This document shows, one piece after another, positions 1 through 10,032 of a stretch of 25,357 nt of DNA (position 1 is its first letter; every line of letters starts with the position of its first letter). The notes below the pieces were generated by a model. The model was not told where the DNA came from. It ran no database searches and saw only the letters and a program-made list of their open reading frames with translations. The DNA comes from Protostelium mycophagum (taxonomy: Eukaryota; Evosea; Variosea; Protosteliida; Protosteliaceae): assembly GCA_002081555.1 (NCBI GenBank), contig MZNV01002394.1, forward strand, positions 1 through 25,357, in the 5' to 3' direction. A program made the translations under genes and the position numbers.

Positions 1-412
1 CCCCATTTCCAAAATTCGGGATATTCAGTCTCTGTCCATTGTTCATCACGTTCGCACTAAAACCCATGACCAGAGGAAACGAGATCTGTAATCATAGAAA
101 TCTTGCTCGAACGCTGATCGCATGGCCTTTCCTTCATTGAGATGCACGTAGGTGCAAGAAGGGGGTGTATGATCTAATGATCGAAGGTGTCCTTATGTGG
201 TTTCTTTGCTCAGATCCCGTTTCAAAATTTCAGTCAAATTCTTCGAGTTTTTTATCGGAACATACTGGTGCATTACCATGATCAGCAATCACAACAAATA
301 AAAAGGGATGTTCTCAACTGATAGATATCATTTTGTGAAAGTAACCATTTTCAAAAATCTCGATATAATTGAATGCAGGACAGAAAGTCCAATCATTCCA
401 AAGATGAGATGT
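1..412. other. Unresolved left edge, possible partial gene
   Basis: No gene could be assigned. On the minus strand a short open stretch (about 225-310) reads FVVIADHGNAPVCS, and a second (about 65-140) reads HLNEGKAMRSAFEQDF. Both look protein-like, and a GTATGT donor lies between them, so they could be exons of a gene cut by the window edge. The ADHGN string recalls alkaline-phosphatase-superfamily metal motifs, but this is too little to name a family. The plus strand also has an open stretch (about 326-447, with YHFVKVTIFKNLDIIECR), so the coding strand is uncertain. Confidence 0.3.
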
Positions 413-2776
413 TTATGGGTTTATGAATGTGCCGTCCCATTTTTGTAGCACAAGAGAGGGTACAGGGCGTTTTGAAACGGCTGAAGCAACCATCTTGATA
501 TACTCTGGATTCTTTGAAGCAAATTGCTCGAATTGCTCCCTCGTGATGACGTCTGCTTCTGAAGTAATGCGTGAGAATAGATCATCTATTTGCTGCAGGA
601 GATCAGACATCAATCGCGGGATAGTAGAGCACCTGATCTCTTATATTCCTGAAGCATCTCTTAAGTATCGTGTTCATCTCCCATTTTTGTATCTTCCCGT
701 CTTTGTTTACATCTAAAGCTTCAAAGGCCAACCTGACTGTATTTGGAAAGTCTACATTATGACTTATTGCTGATAATCCAACCACAAACTCCTGCTCACA
801 TTCAACTTAGTATATATGTACATCTTACGTTAAAATCGATGCTGCCAGAGCCATCAACATCAAGTGTGGAAAATAATTGTTCAGTCAGTTCATTTTTTTC
901 AAGTCCCAAATGGTTGCAGAAACCAGCCAGATCCATCCGTCCTTTGCGCGAAGTGCTAGAAAACCTGTATATTGTTATAAGAAGATATAAATCTCATCAC
1001 TACCTCTCCAACATTTTCTTTGCGTCATTAAAATCCAAATTGTATAATCTCTTGACCCGGCTAAGTTGTAATTGCGCAATCTATAACATGTCAATAAACC
1101 TAAATAAATAATACGCTACAATACTTCTTCTGTTGGGATATGCATCTGTAAAGCAACAGTCATCAGCATCACATCTTCATAAGAATGCTCTGTGCAAGGT
1201 ACATTCAACCTGATTCCATTAGAACAAATAACAAGATCTTTCTGCTGAACATAAAAAGGTACACGTACTTGCTCGCAATTTGCCTTCTGACATTATTCGC
1301 AAATAATTGTGGATCCCTCTTCTCTTCTTCGGTGGGCTCGTACGGGTCTAAAAGGTTTTAAGGTTTTACATTTCTTTCGCACAGGGATACAAACCTAGAT
1401 GATGTACTGTGGCAGAATTATACACCTGGCACAACATGCGCAAGAGCAAGTGCTTCAATGTTGGACCTACATACCTTTATTTTGGTACAATGGTTAGTTC
1501 CGAATACCTGCGGGGACCCAAGCTGGATTATAATAACGATGTGGGTAAAGTAGAGCGATGGGTTGTACACACAATCCTGGATGAAATGCTCCACTTTTGA
1601 ATCCTATCAAGGCCGTACCGTTTGTTGTAGTTCCTTATCCTCCTTCATCATAGAAATATAAATATGATAGTTGTTAAAATACCTTCGGGAAAGATTAACA
1701 ATTGTCTATCTGTGAATGCTGCTCTCTTGGCCGCATCATTTATAGCATTCATCGTTGCATCTCGAGAGGACCTGGGATATTTGATGTTGATGAATTGATT
1801 GAATCTTACCTGTTTTGACGATCTACAAGGATGCATATAGATGATAATATTTCCCCAATTATCGGTGCTTTTCCTATTTCTGATTTTGCAACACTGAGAA
1901 AGAAACCTTCATAAAACAGTAACCTAATCATATATATTATATATTGTATATATTAATAGTCCCTACATTGGATCGATAAAGGAGACGTGATTAGACACGA
2001 TGATTGGTGCCTCACTCGCTCTAGAGAGCTTCCCCGTTCTCTTGATCCACATAAATCCGAAGAGAAATAGAACCGTACGTACCAAGAGACGTACCTGAGT
2101 ATTTCATTGCTTGTATATATTATATATGTATATTATATATTTATATATTATATATATGTATATATATGTGTATTATATAATATAAACCTGATAGAATAAT
2201 GCTCTACGCCACCAAGAAAGGGGCTCTTCTTTTGAAGATTTTGCTTCGCCTATCACTGCGAGTTTGGCGGTAAGTATTAAGGCTGTGACAGTTGGGATCA
2301 AGAGCAATATTCTAATTGGTGCCAGAAATATACCACCCAATAGCAGTTTCAGTCTCTCATAGAAGGTCCTGAGTGGGGTGTCATAGGAGAAGGGATTACT
2401 CTGCTTCTGTCAATGAGGATTGAGGTTGGTTTTCGACCTGTACATTTTGGTTCTCTTCCTCTTCTTTGACATCATCGAGTGTTTTTAATTCAGACGAGGT
2501 AGAGGCTACTAAACCGCCGATTACTGCCCACTCGCTCAGATCATTCTTTCTGTCTAAGGTTTTTTAGATCGCCCAAGTAGGTCTCGTACCTCTCACTACG
2601 AAGTTTTTGCATTTCCAATATTCAGTTTGTGTTGACCCTTCTCTCTTCTGCCGATGTAAAGTTCTAAAGGACAAAGACGTGGCGCCGTTAGTATCAAGAC
2701 GGAAGCTCGCCGTAGAAAGACGTGTTGGATTTTTTTGCAGCTGCGACAGTCGAGTGATCCTCAGATGTTGCATCAT
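413..2776 (-). CDS. Lysophospholipid acyltransferase (LPCAT1/2 type) with EF-hands
   Basis: This enzyme probably transfers an acyl chain from acyl-CoA to a lysophospholipid in ER or lipid-droplet membranes (Lands-cycle remodelling), with calcium-binding repeats at its end. After splicing, the N-terminal part has a hydrophobic segment (LLLGGIFLAPIRILLLIP). Then come the acyltransferase motifs: NHVSFID (the HX4D motif, 1972-1989), FPEGTTTNGTALIGFKSGAF, and a family-typical ANNVRRQ. Two EF-hand loops follow: DVDGSGSIDFNEF, split by an intron near 830, and DVNKDGKIQKWE near 680-715. The protein is about 590 residues with about 13 introns of roughly 37-120 nt. The start at 2776 is the first in-frame ATG of an unusual N-terminal extension of about 95 residues (KNPTRLSTASFRLD), rich in Glu near its end (EEEENQN) and joined to SNPFSY by a 43-nt intron. 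That extension could instead belong to another transcript. The next gene upstream on the same strand ends at 3005. Family identity is secure; substrate choice is inference. Confidence 0.9.
2100..2188. repeat. TA-rich intron of the acyltransferase gene
   Basis: This is an AT-dinucleotide-rich stretch (tatatatgtatattatatatttatat and similar) within the intron between the exons reading ALFYQ and VRLLVRTVLF. It is simple sequence with no coding potential and is the longest intron in the gene. Confidence 0.7.
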
Positions 2777-3004
2777 CTTATCATTAGAGTTGAGTATTTC
2801 GTGTTGATCGAAGAGTTTGTTTGCGTGTTCCAACAATGCCCTTTCAGAATTGTAGATGAGTGGAGAATTGTTTTTATCGGAAGTTTATTATAATTTCTAT
2901 TGTTTATATTATTTTCTACTATATAGCCCAGAGTCCTTCCCTGGGTGTCCCTCTTCTTATTTCTATATCAGGTTCAGTGTATTGTTAAAGAGATGTGGCA
3001 TTAC

Positions 3005-4554
3005 CTAAATAGTTCTGTAGCCGATCAAGTCGATAGGGTTCACCGGTGGGCGGCCAGTGAATGATTGCGACTCAGTGATCACATTGTCTGCGGGTGTCCA
3101 AGTGTGAAATCTAAGCTTGTGGATATGATGTATATACAGATAGATATAGATATAATGTACCTTCCCGTACAGCCAGAGCCTTCAGCACTTGATGTATCAC
3201 AGCAGTTCCATTGTTTTCTGAAAATACAATAATAACCAGGATGGAAGAATGTGTTTGCGCAGAAATCATGCTCTGATCTTGCAGTAAAGGGAGTATTACA
3301 ACGACAGCATTTGTTAGCCTAACCAGATTATTCTAAAGTCATTCTAGTCCTTTACCTGTGCGCTCTCCTCGTCCATCTTGGTATAACATCTCGCATAAGC
3401 CTTTACGTCCTCTTGGGATTGTCTCTCGATTGCGCGTTGTAGATGGAGGGAGGGAACAACCTTCAACGGTTCGATAACTTCGATCAATTCTCTTTTTGTA
3501 ATTTGTTCGAATCGTATGAGGTTCAGCATATTTGAGATCCTCTTGTAAATGGCGGAAGGGTTTTCGACGGACATCAAGTTGTGTCTATTCTTTTCAGAAT
3601 GAATTAGTAGCATGATGATTACCCTTGAATGCCTTGCATGAAATCCTCTTCGGCGTTCTCTTCCCTCGTCTGTGCCCATTTGATCAAAGTTTCAAAAACT
3701 TTAACTTCGCTTTCTATACATATCTCGTCCCTCTCCAATATAAGAGACAGGCACTCTTCGTCCAGACAACTACATCAGATCAATGGAGCTCTGGTGTCAT
3801 CATTCGTTGGTGTATTACCTCAGATGTCGAGTATTCAACAACACTTCATCACCATTCCTGCAGATGAGCTCAATGGCTTCCTCCTCCAGCTGAGAAAGAT
3901 TACATCGGACGGCGAAAGACAAGAGACTACAAGCGTTCTCTACGTCCAAGAGACGAACGAGATGACGGACACACTCGCTCTCTAGCGCTTGAATCTGGTA
4001 TTTTTTGGAAGCCATTGTTACATCAAAGAGGTCTTGTGCGGGCATGGTGATTTCCTCCCCATACATGAAACCCACGAGCCTCTTGAAGATCTACAGATCT
4101 TCAGGAATAATTCAATGAAGAATGTTGAAGCACCTCGGGCTCATCCTCAGGAAGTGGTATGTAGTGGTCTCCTCTCTTTGAAATGGCACTTGCCCAAGGT
4201 CTGTGATCATCAGAAGCCGAAAAAGATTACTCGGGCTATTGTTTTCATCATCCTCTCGATTTGATCAATCATGAAGAGCTCACCCATAGAGAAGTGCTTT
4301 GAAATATTCAGATTGCAGACTTAGGATGATAGAATGTGCATATACCGGCACCTGTGCGAATTTAACATCTTAAATGGCCATCAGAGGTCACACCATGATC
4401 CTCAACTCTGAGATGACTTTAAAAAAGCTCTCACCTTATTTAGTCCAACGTGAAAGATCACGTCGGACATCTGTACATTATTAAGGGCAGGAAGAGCCAA
4501 TTTACTCAAAGTGGGTATAGGCTCTAATGTTATGGTGTCGTCTTCGTTCTGCAT
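3005..4554 (-). CDS. BTB-BACK protein with C-terminal CHORD-like zinc module
   Basis: This is probably an adaptor, for example for a Cullin-3 ubiquitin ligase, because BTB-BACK proteins commonly have that role. The start is MQNEDDTITLEPIPTL at 4554. The BTB fold follows: MSDVIFHVG, then VPVYAHSIILSLQSEYFKALL, and a C-terminal BTB helix region (GFMYGEEITMPAQDLFDVTM). The BACK region then reads LDVENACSLLSFAVRCNL and VFETLIKWAQTREENAEED. The last part, after a 38-nt intron, is rich in Cys and His: CRCNTPF, then HDFC, FFHPG, WNCC, SGC and RFH. That spacing resembles the zinc-binding CHORD domain (C..C, C, HPG, W.CC, GC..H). The protein ends GRPPVNPIDLIGYRTI. Seven introns of 38-72 nt are needed. 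An alternative acceptor near 3090 would shorten the tail and lose the last His. The BTB-BACK call is strong; the CHORD-like call is by motif only. Confidence 0.85.
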
Positions 4555-4927
4555 TGTGGTTTGTTGCTCGTATTACTGATGATCTATATATGTATTTAAG
4601 AGACCGCAGTGCGGTCCCTACGGTTGGATTGACTCTTCTAAATGCTCAACGTCCTCCTTTTAAGGATATGGACGGTGAATGTTTGGGATCGTTCCCCGGT
4701 GTGATGTTTCTTTTGGTCTTCCCTCTCTTTTCAAAGGTGTTGTAGTCAACCAATATCTTAAAACACTTTTACCACAAACAGAACGATTCAAGACAACATG
4801 AATACCTTGCCAACCAACATGTCTCTCTTATCTGTGATCAGCCCTTCTCTGTTCCCTCTACATTTTATTTGAACAGTTGATGAATAAGAATAAAAGTAAA
4901 AATCAAAATGATCGTGGGATATTTAGG
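4555..4927. other. Intergenic stretch between the BTB-BACK gene and YIF1
   Basis: This stretch carries the promoter side of the BTB-BACK gene (minus) and the 3' end of YIF1 (minus). It contains a 6-bp perfect inverted repeat, GACCGC-agt-GCGGTC, at 4602-4616, about 50 bases upstream of the BTB-BACK start codon, which could be a protein-binding site or a 5'-UTR hairpin. A plus-strand open frame crosses it (4527-4745) but resembles no family. Nothing else was seen. Confidence 0.5.
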
Positions 4928-6092
4928 TCATGGTAAGTCAGGGAGGACAGGGGGTGCTGAGGAGTTACTGGTATAATAAGAGCCGTAAGAGAGGTACCAG
5001 TAGAGGATGAGCTGGTTGAGTGCGACGCCCATCAAGAAATAGTTCCTCTTGTGCTTGCTCGTTCCAAAAGCATCTTCTGAGAAGACCAACTTGAATGTTT
5101 TAACCTTCAATAAATCAGCTTTCTCTCAGAAAAGAGGAGGATCACCATGAATATGGCACCAAAGACACTCGTCAGTAGAAGGGACGCGTAGAAGGGGTAA
5201 TATCCAAATATAGAACCAACAAGAATGGTGAAGACCACTCTGTCAAGTGTTAGGTTGAGTTCTATTTGGTTATTAAACTTACCCCACATATTTATAGGAA
5301 CAGAAAGAGACAATGTCTAAAATCGGGACAGTGTACGCGTTCAGAAGATAGAAGGAGAATTTGATAAAGCATAGCTCCAAGATTAAAACAAGAAGACCAG
5401 CTGTGGCTGTCTTTCCCAGTACTTCTGGTGTGAACCTACCATGATCAGAAAGGTTGAAGGACAGGTGCGCACTGTTTAGAAGCACCCATGTGAAAGCTGA
5501 TCATTAACACGTAGGTCACAAAAGCCATGAGGGGAATATAGAGGTCTGGTGCATTAATGTCGTCACGAGCAGGCAAGAACACCTCTCCTCCTTCCTGTCT
5601 ATGTATTCTGCGAACCCAGTGCTGGTGAGAAGATCAGAGATGAAGGCGACCCTATTGAAACTCACCTTGTGAGACAAGGGGAATAACAAAAGTTTGATCT
5701 TGTTGATGACGTACGAATTGTTGACATTGAAATAATACTTGAGCATAGACATGTTCTTTCGATACTAGCGATCGTAAATCAGACGCTTGATTTAAAGAGG
5801 TGCAGACCTTATCAGCAGCATTAGATGTTCCCTCAGTGAAGAATTTAGCACCTAAACTTGTTGCCATATGTCCCATTGGTGTATCGGTGAATCCTCCAAA
5901 GTCCACCGGAGGAAAAGCATTTTGTTGTTGACCATATTGTGGTTGTGGATAAGCATTCTGTTGTGGATTAGCCATAAAAGGACCAGAGGGATAGCTGTTT
6001 GCGCCCTGATCTTGGAACATCGTGTTGCCTTTTAATTGCTGATGCGCATATTTCTTCAAGGTGTAGATGGTCATGAACACCAGATCAGCCAT
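4928..6092 (-). CDS. YIF1: YIF1-family ER-Golgi trafficking membrane protein
   Basis: YIF1 partners with YIP1 in ER-to-Golgi vesicles. The N-terminal part is a soluble Pro/Gln/Asn-rich tail (YPQPQYGQQQNAFPP) with GHMATSLGAKFF. Then come the conserved core MLKYYFNVNNSYVINKIKLL, the loop GGEVFLPARDDINAPDLYIP, and several hydrophobic segments (PLMAFVTYVLMISFHMG; TATAGLLVLILELCFIKFS; VVFTILVGSIFGYYPFYASL; NYFLMGVALNQLILYWYLS), as expected for a multi-pass membrane protein of about 290-300 residues. Five introns (about 40-70 nt) restore one frame. An apparent break near 5110-5150 is an intron, joining IFM to VKTFKLVFSEDAFG. The first in-frame ATG is at 6092 (MADLVFMTIY), only 12 bases from the PAF1 ATG on the other strand. 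A second ATG at 6020 (MFQDQGANSY) would give a start more usual for the family and leave 84 bases for the shared promoter. I keep 6092 with reservation. Confidence 0.93.
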
Positions 6093-6104
6093 TTTTCATT
6101 CAGC

Positions 6105-7548
6105 ATGTCAAAGAATGGCACTCCTGTGAAGAAGCCAACAAGTCAAAATTCAACACCTCAAACAAGTCAGAATGCTGGTTCAAAAAGCTCATATTCCAAT
6201 GAATTTATGTGTAAGCTGAAATACAGCAATCGACTGCCGGATGTACCTTTCGACCCAAAACTTTTGGCTTATCCTTTCGATCCTCAACGATTCTACAAGT
6301 TTACTGCCAATTCTATGGAGAGGACTTTCCGCTCAACTCTCCACATGGAACCCTCTTTAGCCCTACCCATCCATCTGATAGATCCGAGTTATCAGAAGAT
6401 GATCACCTCCAGCCAGGGTGGGATAGAGGATGCAAATGACGCCGCTCTATTGCAACCGTTGGACCAAGTAGAGGAGGCAACTGGTGGAGTACCCAAGACC
6501 TCTGCCAAGAAGAAGGAGAAGCCTGCTGTTTTTTGGTCACAGAGAACAAGATACATGGCTGGACATTATGATGGACCTAACATCAGAACTGCTAATGCCG
6601 AAACCACGTGAGTTCATCACTGGAGTCATCCTGGACGCTTAATTATAATGATTAAATTTTACAGTGTCGGATGGAGCAGGCGTGGGGAGAAGGCAACAGA
6701 AGACAATAAAGAGGACCAGATCAGACTCATCGAGGCTACTTTTGAGGTACAACAACTCACTCTAAATAGAAATAATGGCAATTGATCTCGTCAGGCTATG
6801 AAAGGAGTGCCAAGACATCCTAGAAATCCAAATTTGAAAGCAGTAGAGGTGATACCAATACTTCCAGATGGAGAGAGATGGGGGAACATCTACTCACAAA
6901 TTGTATTTGATTCTGATCCAATTGGAAAATCAACACACGGAGAATGGTCTGAAGACAAGAGAAATTTCGCCAAGTCCGAAGCTCTATTGAAAGGTATGCG
7001 CATCATATAAATATTACGATGTATACAAATAATTATATGAATAAACACATTGTATATAATTTATAGTCAATAAAGTATCTTATGATGTGCAGGTTTCAAC
7101 ACTTCAGAAGGCACAAAGGTGGTCGCTTATCTCGTACCTAAAGCGGATTCACCGTGAGTCTTAGTTTTGATAAAAGTGATTGATGTATTTTTCAGAGAAG
7201 ATTTGGACAACGAGGATAACATAGATTATGAATGGGTGTGGGAATACAGTTACCGATTAGATGCAGATGCAGACATACCAGATGTATACACCCTCACTAT
7301 GGGTGAGAATGTTGCACACTACAACCCGATACAAAACAGATTGAATCTATTGAAATTCAAGGTGATGATATCTGAATGTGATGAATTGATATTGAGATGG
7401 TTAGGATTCTAGTGGAACATTTGTTCAGCCAGTGAGTGTCACTGCACACAAGAGAGACATGACTCAAGAGGAACACAATCATTGGGACTCTAAAAAGAGG
7501 AAATTAACACAGACCGAGGATGCTTGGGGAATCGATCAGGATGAATAA
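6105..7548 (+). CDS. PAF1: PAF1, RNA polymerase II-associated factor 1
   Basis: PAF1 is the scaffold of the PAF1 elongation complex (with CTR9, LEO1, CDC73 and RTF1), which couples transcription to H2B ubiquitination and H3 methylation in the nucleus. After a short Ser/Thr/Lys-rich start (MSKNGTPVKKPTSQN) comes the family signature FMCKLKYSNRLPDVPFDPKL, followed by YPFDPQRFYKFTANSMER. Later blocks read VFWSQRTRYMAG, LIEATFEAMKG, VIPILPDGERWGNIYSQIVF and EWVWEYSYRL. The end is TAHKRDMTQEEHNHWD and DAWGIDQDE. It has about five introns. In the last one the acceptor must be the AG at 7410-7411 (joining LLKFK to DSSGTFVQPVS), because using the next AG loses the frame. The protein is about 380 residues and lacks the very long acidic tail of animal PAF1. 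It is divergent from YIF1 and convergent with NDC80, 47 bases away. Confidence 0.95.
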
Positions 7549-7595
7549 TGACACAGTACATAAATCTTTATTGCCCTTCTACAGTGACAAGTCAT

Positions 7596-9912
7596 TTAAT
7601 TATTTCTTAATGCAGCGTGGTTGACATTCTTGTGTGTGGCCATCACATGTTGTTGTAACACCTGGGGTCTTGAATATATTTCAGAAATGTGTATAATGAC
7701 CTTCATGTTATCTGATAGGTAGCTGATGTGGGAATCCATTCTGGACATGGTTACTGTCAGCAGTCTGTAGCTCTCTGCTTTCTCTTTCTCGAACAACTGT
7801 TTTGTGAGTTCTAACTCTGTCTTGACTTGTGTGAGCTGTGCGGCACTTCTTGCCTTTGCTTCTTCAGTTTCCTTCTTGATGTCCATAATATCAGACATCT
7901 GGGTGTTGTGTTTGCCCTCCGTTGTTGCTCGGCATACTGCTGGATTCAGCCACATCTACAATCACTGGTCTCACCTGCGAATTCTTCTTTGTCTTTCTTC
8001 AGCCGCGCATTGGTCTCTTCGAGTTCGATTTCGAGCTTGGCGATGAGCTCCCTGAGCTCTACATTATTGTCTTCACACATATCTGCCTGGTGTTCTAATT
8101 GCATTCTCTGCTCGTCCGCCTCTACAGTGGCTTTTTCGTTCGATATCCTAAATTCTTCGAGGTTTGGCCTGACTGTGCTCTTCCAATCATCCACGCATAC
8201 GTCTGGTCTGCTTGCATTGAAAGTCACCTAATCTTGTAAATATCTATTCCACTGGTTATTTCCCACCTGGAAAGATTTTCCTCGGGCTTCTTTCGCTGTG
8301 TGTGGGATCAGATTCATCTTTGTTGCGGTGTGGTTGAAGTTTTGTACAACAAGTTCGATGTTCTCCACTCTTCTTGAGGTCTCCATTTCTGTCATATTGT
8401 TCTCCTAAATAAATGTCATCAAATAATGTTTCTTTCCAATCAACACCTTCTCGGCCGTCTCCACGCGAGCTGTTGCGGAGGCTAATTGTTCGTCCAAAGC
8501 TAAGCTCTCTCTGATCATTCTATCCAAGTCTGCAGCGATAGCCTGCTGCTCGTTGACTTGTCTTTGTATTTCCTCCCTCTCCCTCTCTGCCTCATCGTAT
8601 TCTCCCTCTGTCATCTTTGAGTACTTTTAAACAAGTGTGACCAACCTTCTATCACGATGGTCTCTCTCTTCTTTTCTATCACTGGTCGTCTCTGCTCTTC
8701 AACAGTTTTGCACGAGTCAATTAGTTCTTTAAACTTTGCCATATCAAACTGGTATTCCTCTTTGCGAGCCCTCAGCACGCCAACCGGATCCTGGAGATCA
8801 TTAATCTCCCGGTAATCAGGGAATAAATGACAATTATTACAGGATTTCTGAGGTATTCTGCGATCTGAGTGTTCAAATGATTCTTCTCGAGCTCCAATTC
8901 TTCACAAGAGTCCCTGATGCTCTTGTTGTTATCATCAAATTGTGCAGACAACTCTTCCAATCTTTCTTCTTTCGTTTCCTGTGTAGATAAGAAGAGAATA
9001 GCAGAATGTCAGATATATTGATAGCAGAATGTGAGATATATTACGTGACCGGCGAGCCATTCTTCGTAGACAAGAGCTGTAGATTCAAAGACAAGAGTCT
9101 TTGTGTTGATCTCGTCTTCATTCATGTCCGAGTACAATCTGTCAAATTGGATCCTGCCGTCGACAAGCATATTTGTTTTGGTAGATTCTTGGTATAAGAC
9201 GAGTTCGACCAACCAAGTCATGGCAGCAAGAAGACTCGGCCATGTGTGCATAGTACCGACAGATTGAAGAGCGCTCTTTGAAATGGAGATCGGGTACCTT
9301 TGGAATCAGTTTTTTCCTCACTCTTCTTCGTACCTCAGATTCTTGAATAAAGTTATGACATCCTCCTCCAACTTGTTAATTACGAAGCATGGATCGATAT
9401 GGTTGTAAATGAACTGGAGGAGGTTCTTGAAATCGCTAGTAGAGGGTGACCCCAGAATCTTCTGTGAAATTGGTAGGTTGTATCCTTTGCTAAAGACAAA
9501 GTCCAAGAGGAGCCTGCAGGTTGATGGTAAGTATCATTGAATGTATGAATTCTTTTTACTTGATACATCTCTGTTTGAATGCTGGATCTCCGATGTTTCT
9601 AGGATCTGACTTGGTTGTTTTTCCGTTTCCATACACATTGCTGGGGCGTCCTCCACTAAAACCTCTTCAATCGAGAGCACATTATTTCCACCATTACCTT
9701 CTCCAAACCCCAGTTCCAACGCTTGATGGACGTCCAATGGCGCTCACACCAGAGGGACGACTTGCAGAATTAGCTGTGCTGATTCTCGCAGGGCCAATAG
9801 ATTTTCTGGCGGAGGCGGGTGCAATAGATTGTCTTGACTTCCCTGGAGCAAGGCTTTTACGCCCATCGAGAGTATTCTGTTGGATAGATGAAAAGGGTCC
9901 TCGAGTGGCCAT
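7596..9912 (-). CDS. NDC80: NDC80 (HEC1) outer kinetochore protein
   Basis: NDC80 binds microtubules at the kinetochore as a dimer with NUF2, joined to SPC24/SPC25. The N-terminal tail is basic and Ser-rich with repeated short blocks (GRKSLAPGKSRQSIAP, ARKSIGPA, SRPSGVS), suiting a disordered tail controlled by Aurora-type phosphorylation. The calponin-homology domain follows: DPRNIGDPAFKQ, FVFSKGYNLPISQKILGSPS, YNHIDPCFVI, ISKSALQSVGTMHTWPSLLA, MTWLVELVLYQES. The rest is coiled coil: TKEERLEELSAQFDDNNKS, REREEIQRQVNEQQAIAADL, a loop with MNLIPHTAKEARG, and VELRELIAKLEIELEETN. It has about nine introns. I start at ATG 9912 (MATRGPF) because the frame upstream has only a TTG. The last intron (39 nt, about 7650-7690) is a multiple of three and could be retained. 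Its 3' end faces PAF1. Confidence 0.93.
8999..9044. repeat. 23-bp tandem duplication in an NDC80 intron
   Basis: Two adjacent copies of a 23-bp unit (tagcagaatgtcagatatat...) lie at 8999-9021 and 9022-9044, with two or three mismatches. They sit inside the intron between the exons reading EEWLAGH and ETKEERL, and account for most of its length. Confidence 0.8.
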
Positions 9913-10032
9913 TATCTCTGGTGATCGTTTGTTTTGAATGATTTGAAAGACCAAACTTCCCGCCAAAATAACTTATATTGTAGATGACCGTAATAACTTC
10001 TGTGGGTTCTGGAACACTTTTTTCACAACAAA
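9913..10032. promoter_or_regulatory. Shared divergent promoter of NDC80 and the PPPDE-PUL gene
   Basis: These 120 bases separate the ATGs of two divergent genes, so both promoters and 5' UTRs must lie here or overlap the genes. No TATA box or other clear element was recognised. The assignment rests on gene arrangement alone. Confidence 0.5.

Noticed and set aside
3629-3985. 118-codon plus-strand ORF
   Set aside because: It is the antisense shadow of the BTB-BACK exons, which show clear domain motifs on the minus strand.
4527-4745. 72-codon plus-strand ORF in the gap before the BTB-BACK gene
   Set aside because: It overlaps the BTB-BACK first exon on the other strand, has no recognisable motif and no clear context for a start.
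5100-5155. Apparent frameshift in YIF1 between IFMVILLFSE and VKTFKLVFSE
   Set aside because: A GT...AG intron of about 41 nt starting right after the codon for IFM joins the two parts in frame and improves the match to the family.
7827-8231. 134-codon plus-strand ORF
   Set aside because: It lies antisense to the NDC80 coiled coil, is rich in Ser, Leu and Cys as expected from the reverse of Glu/Lys codons, and matches no family.
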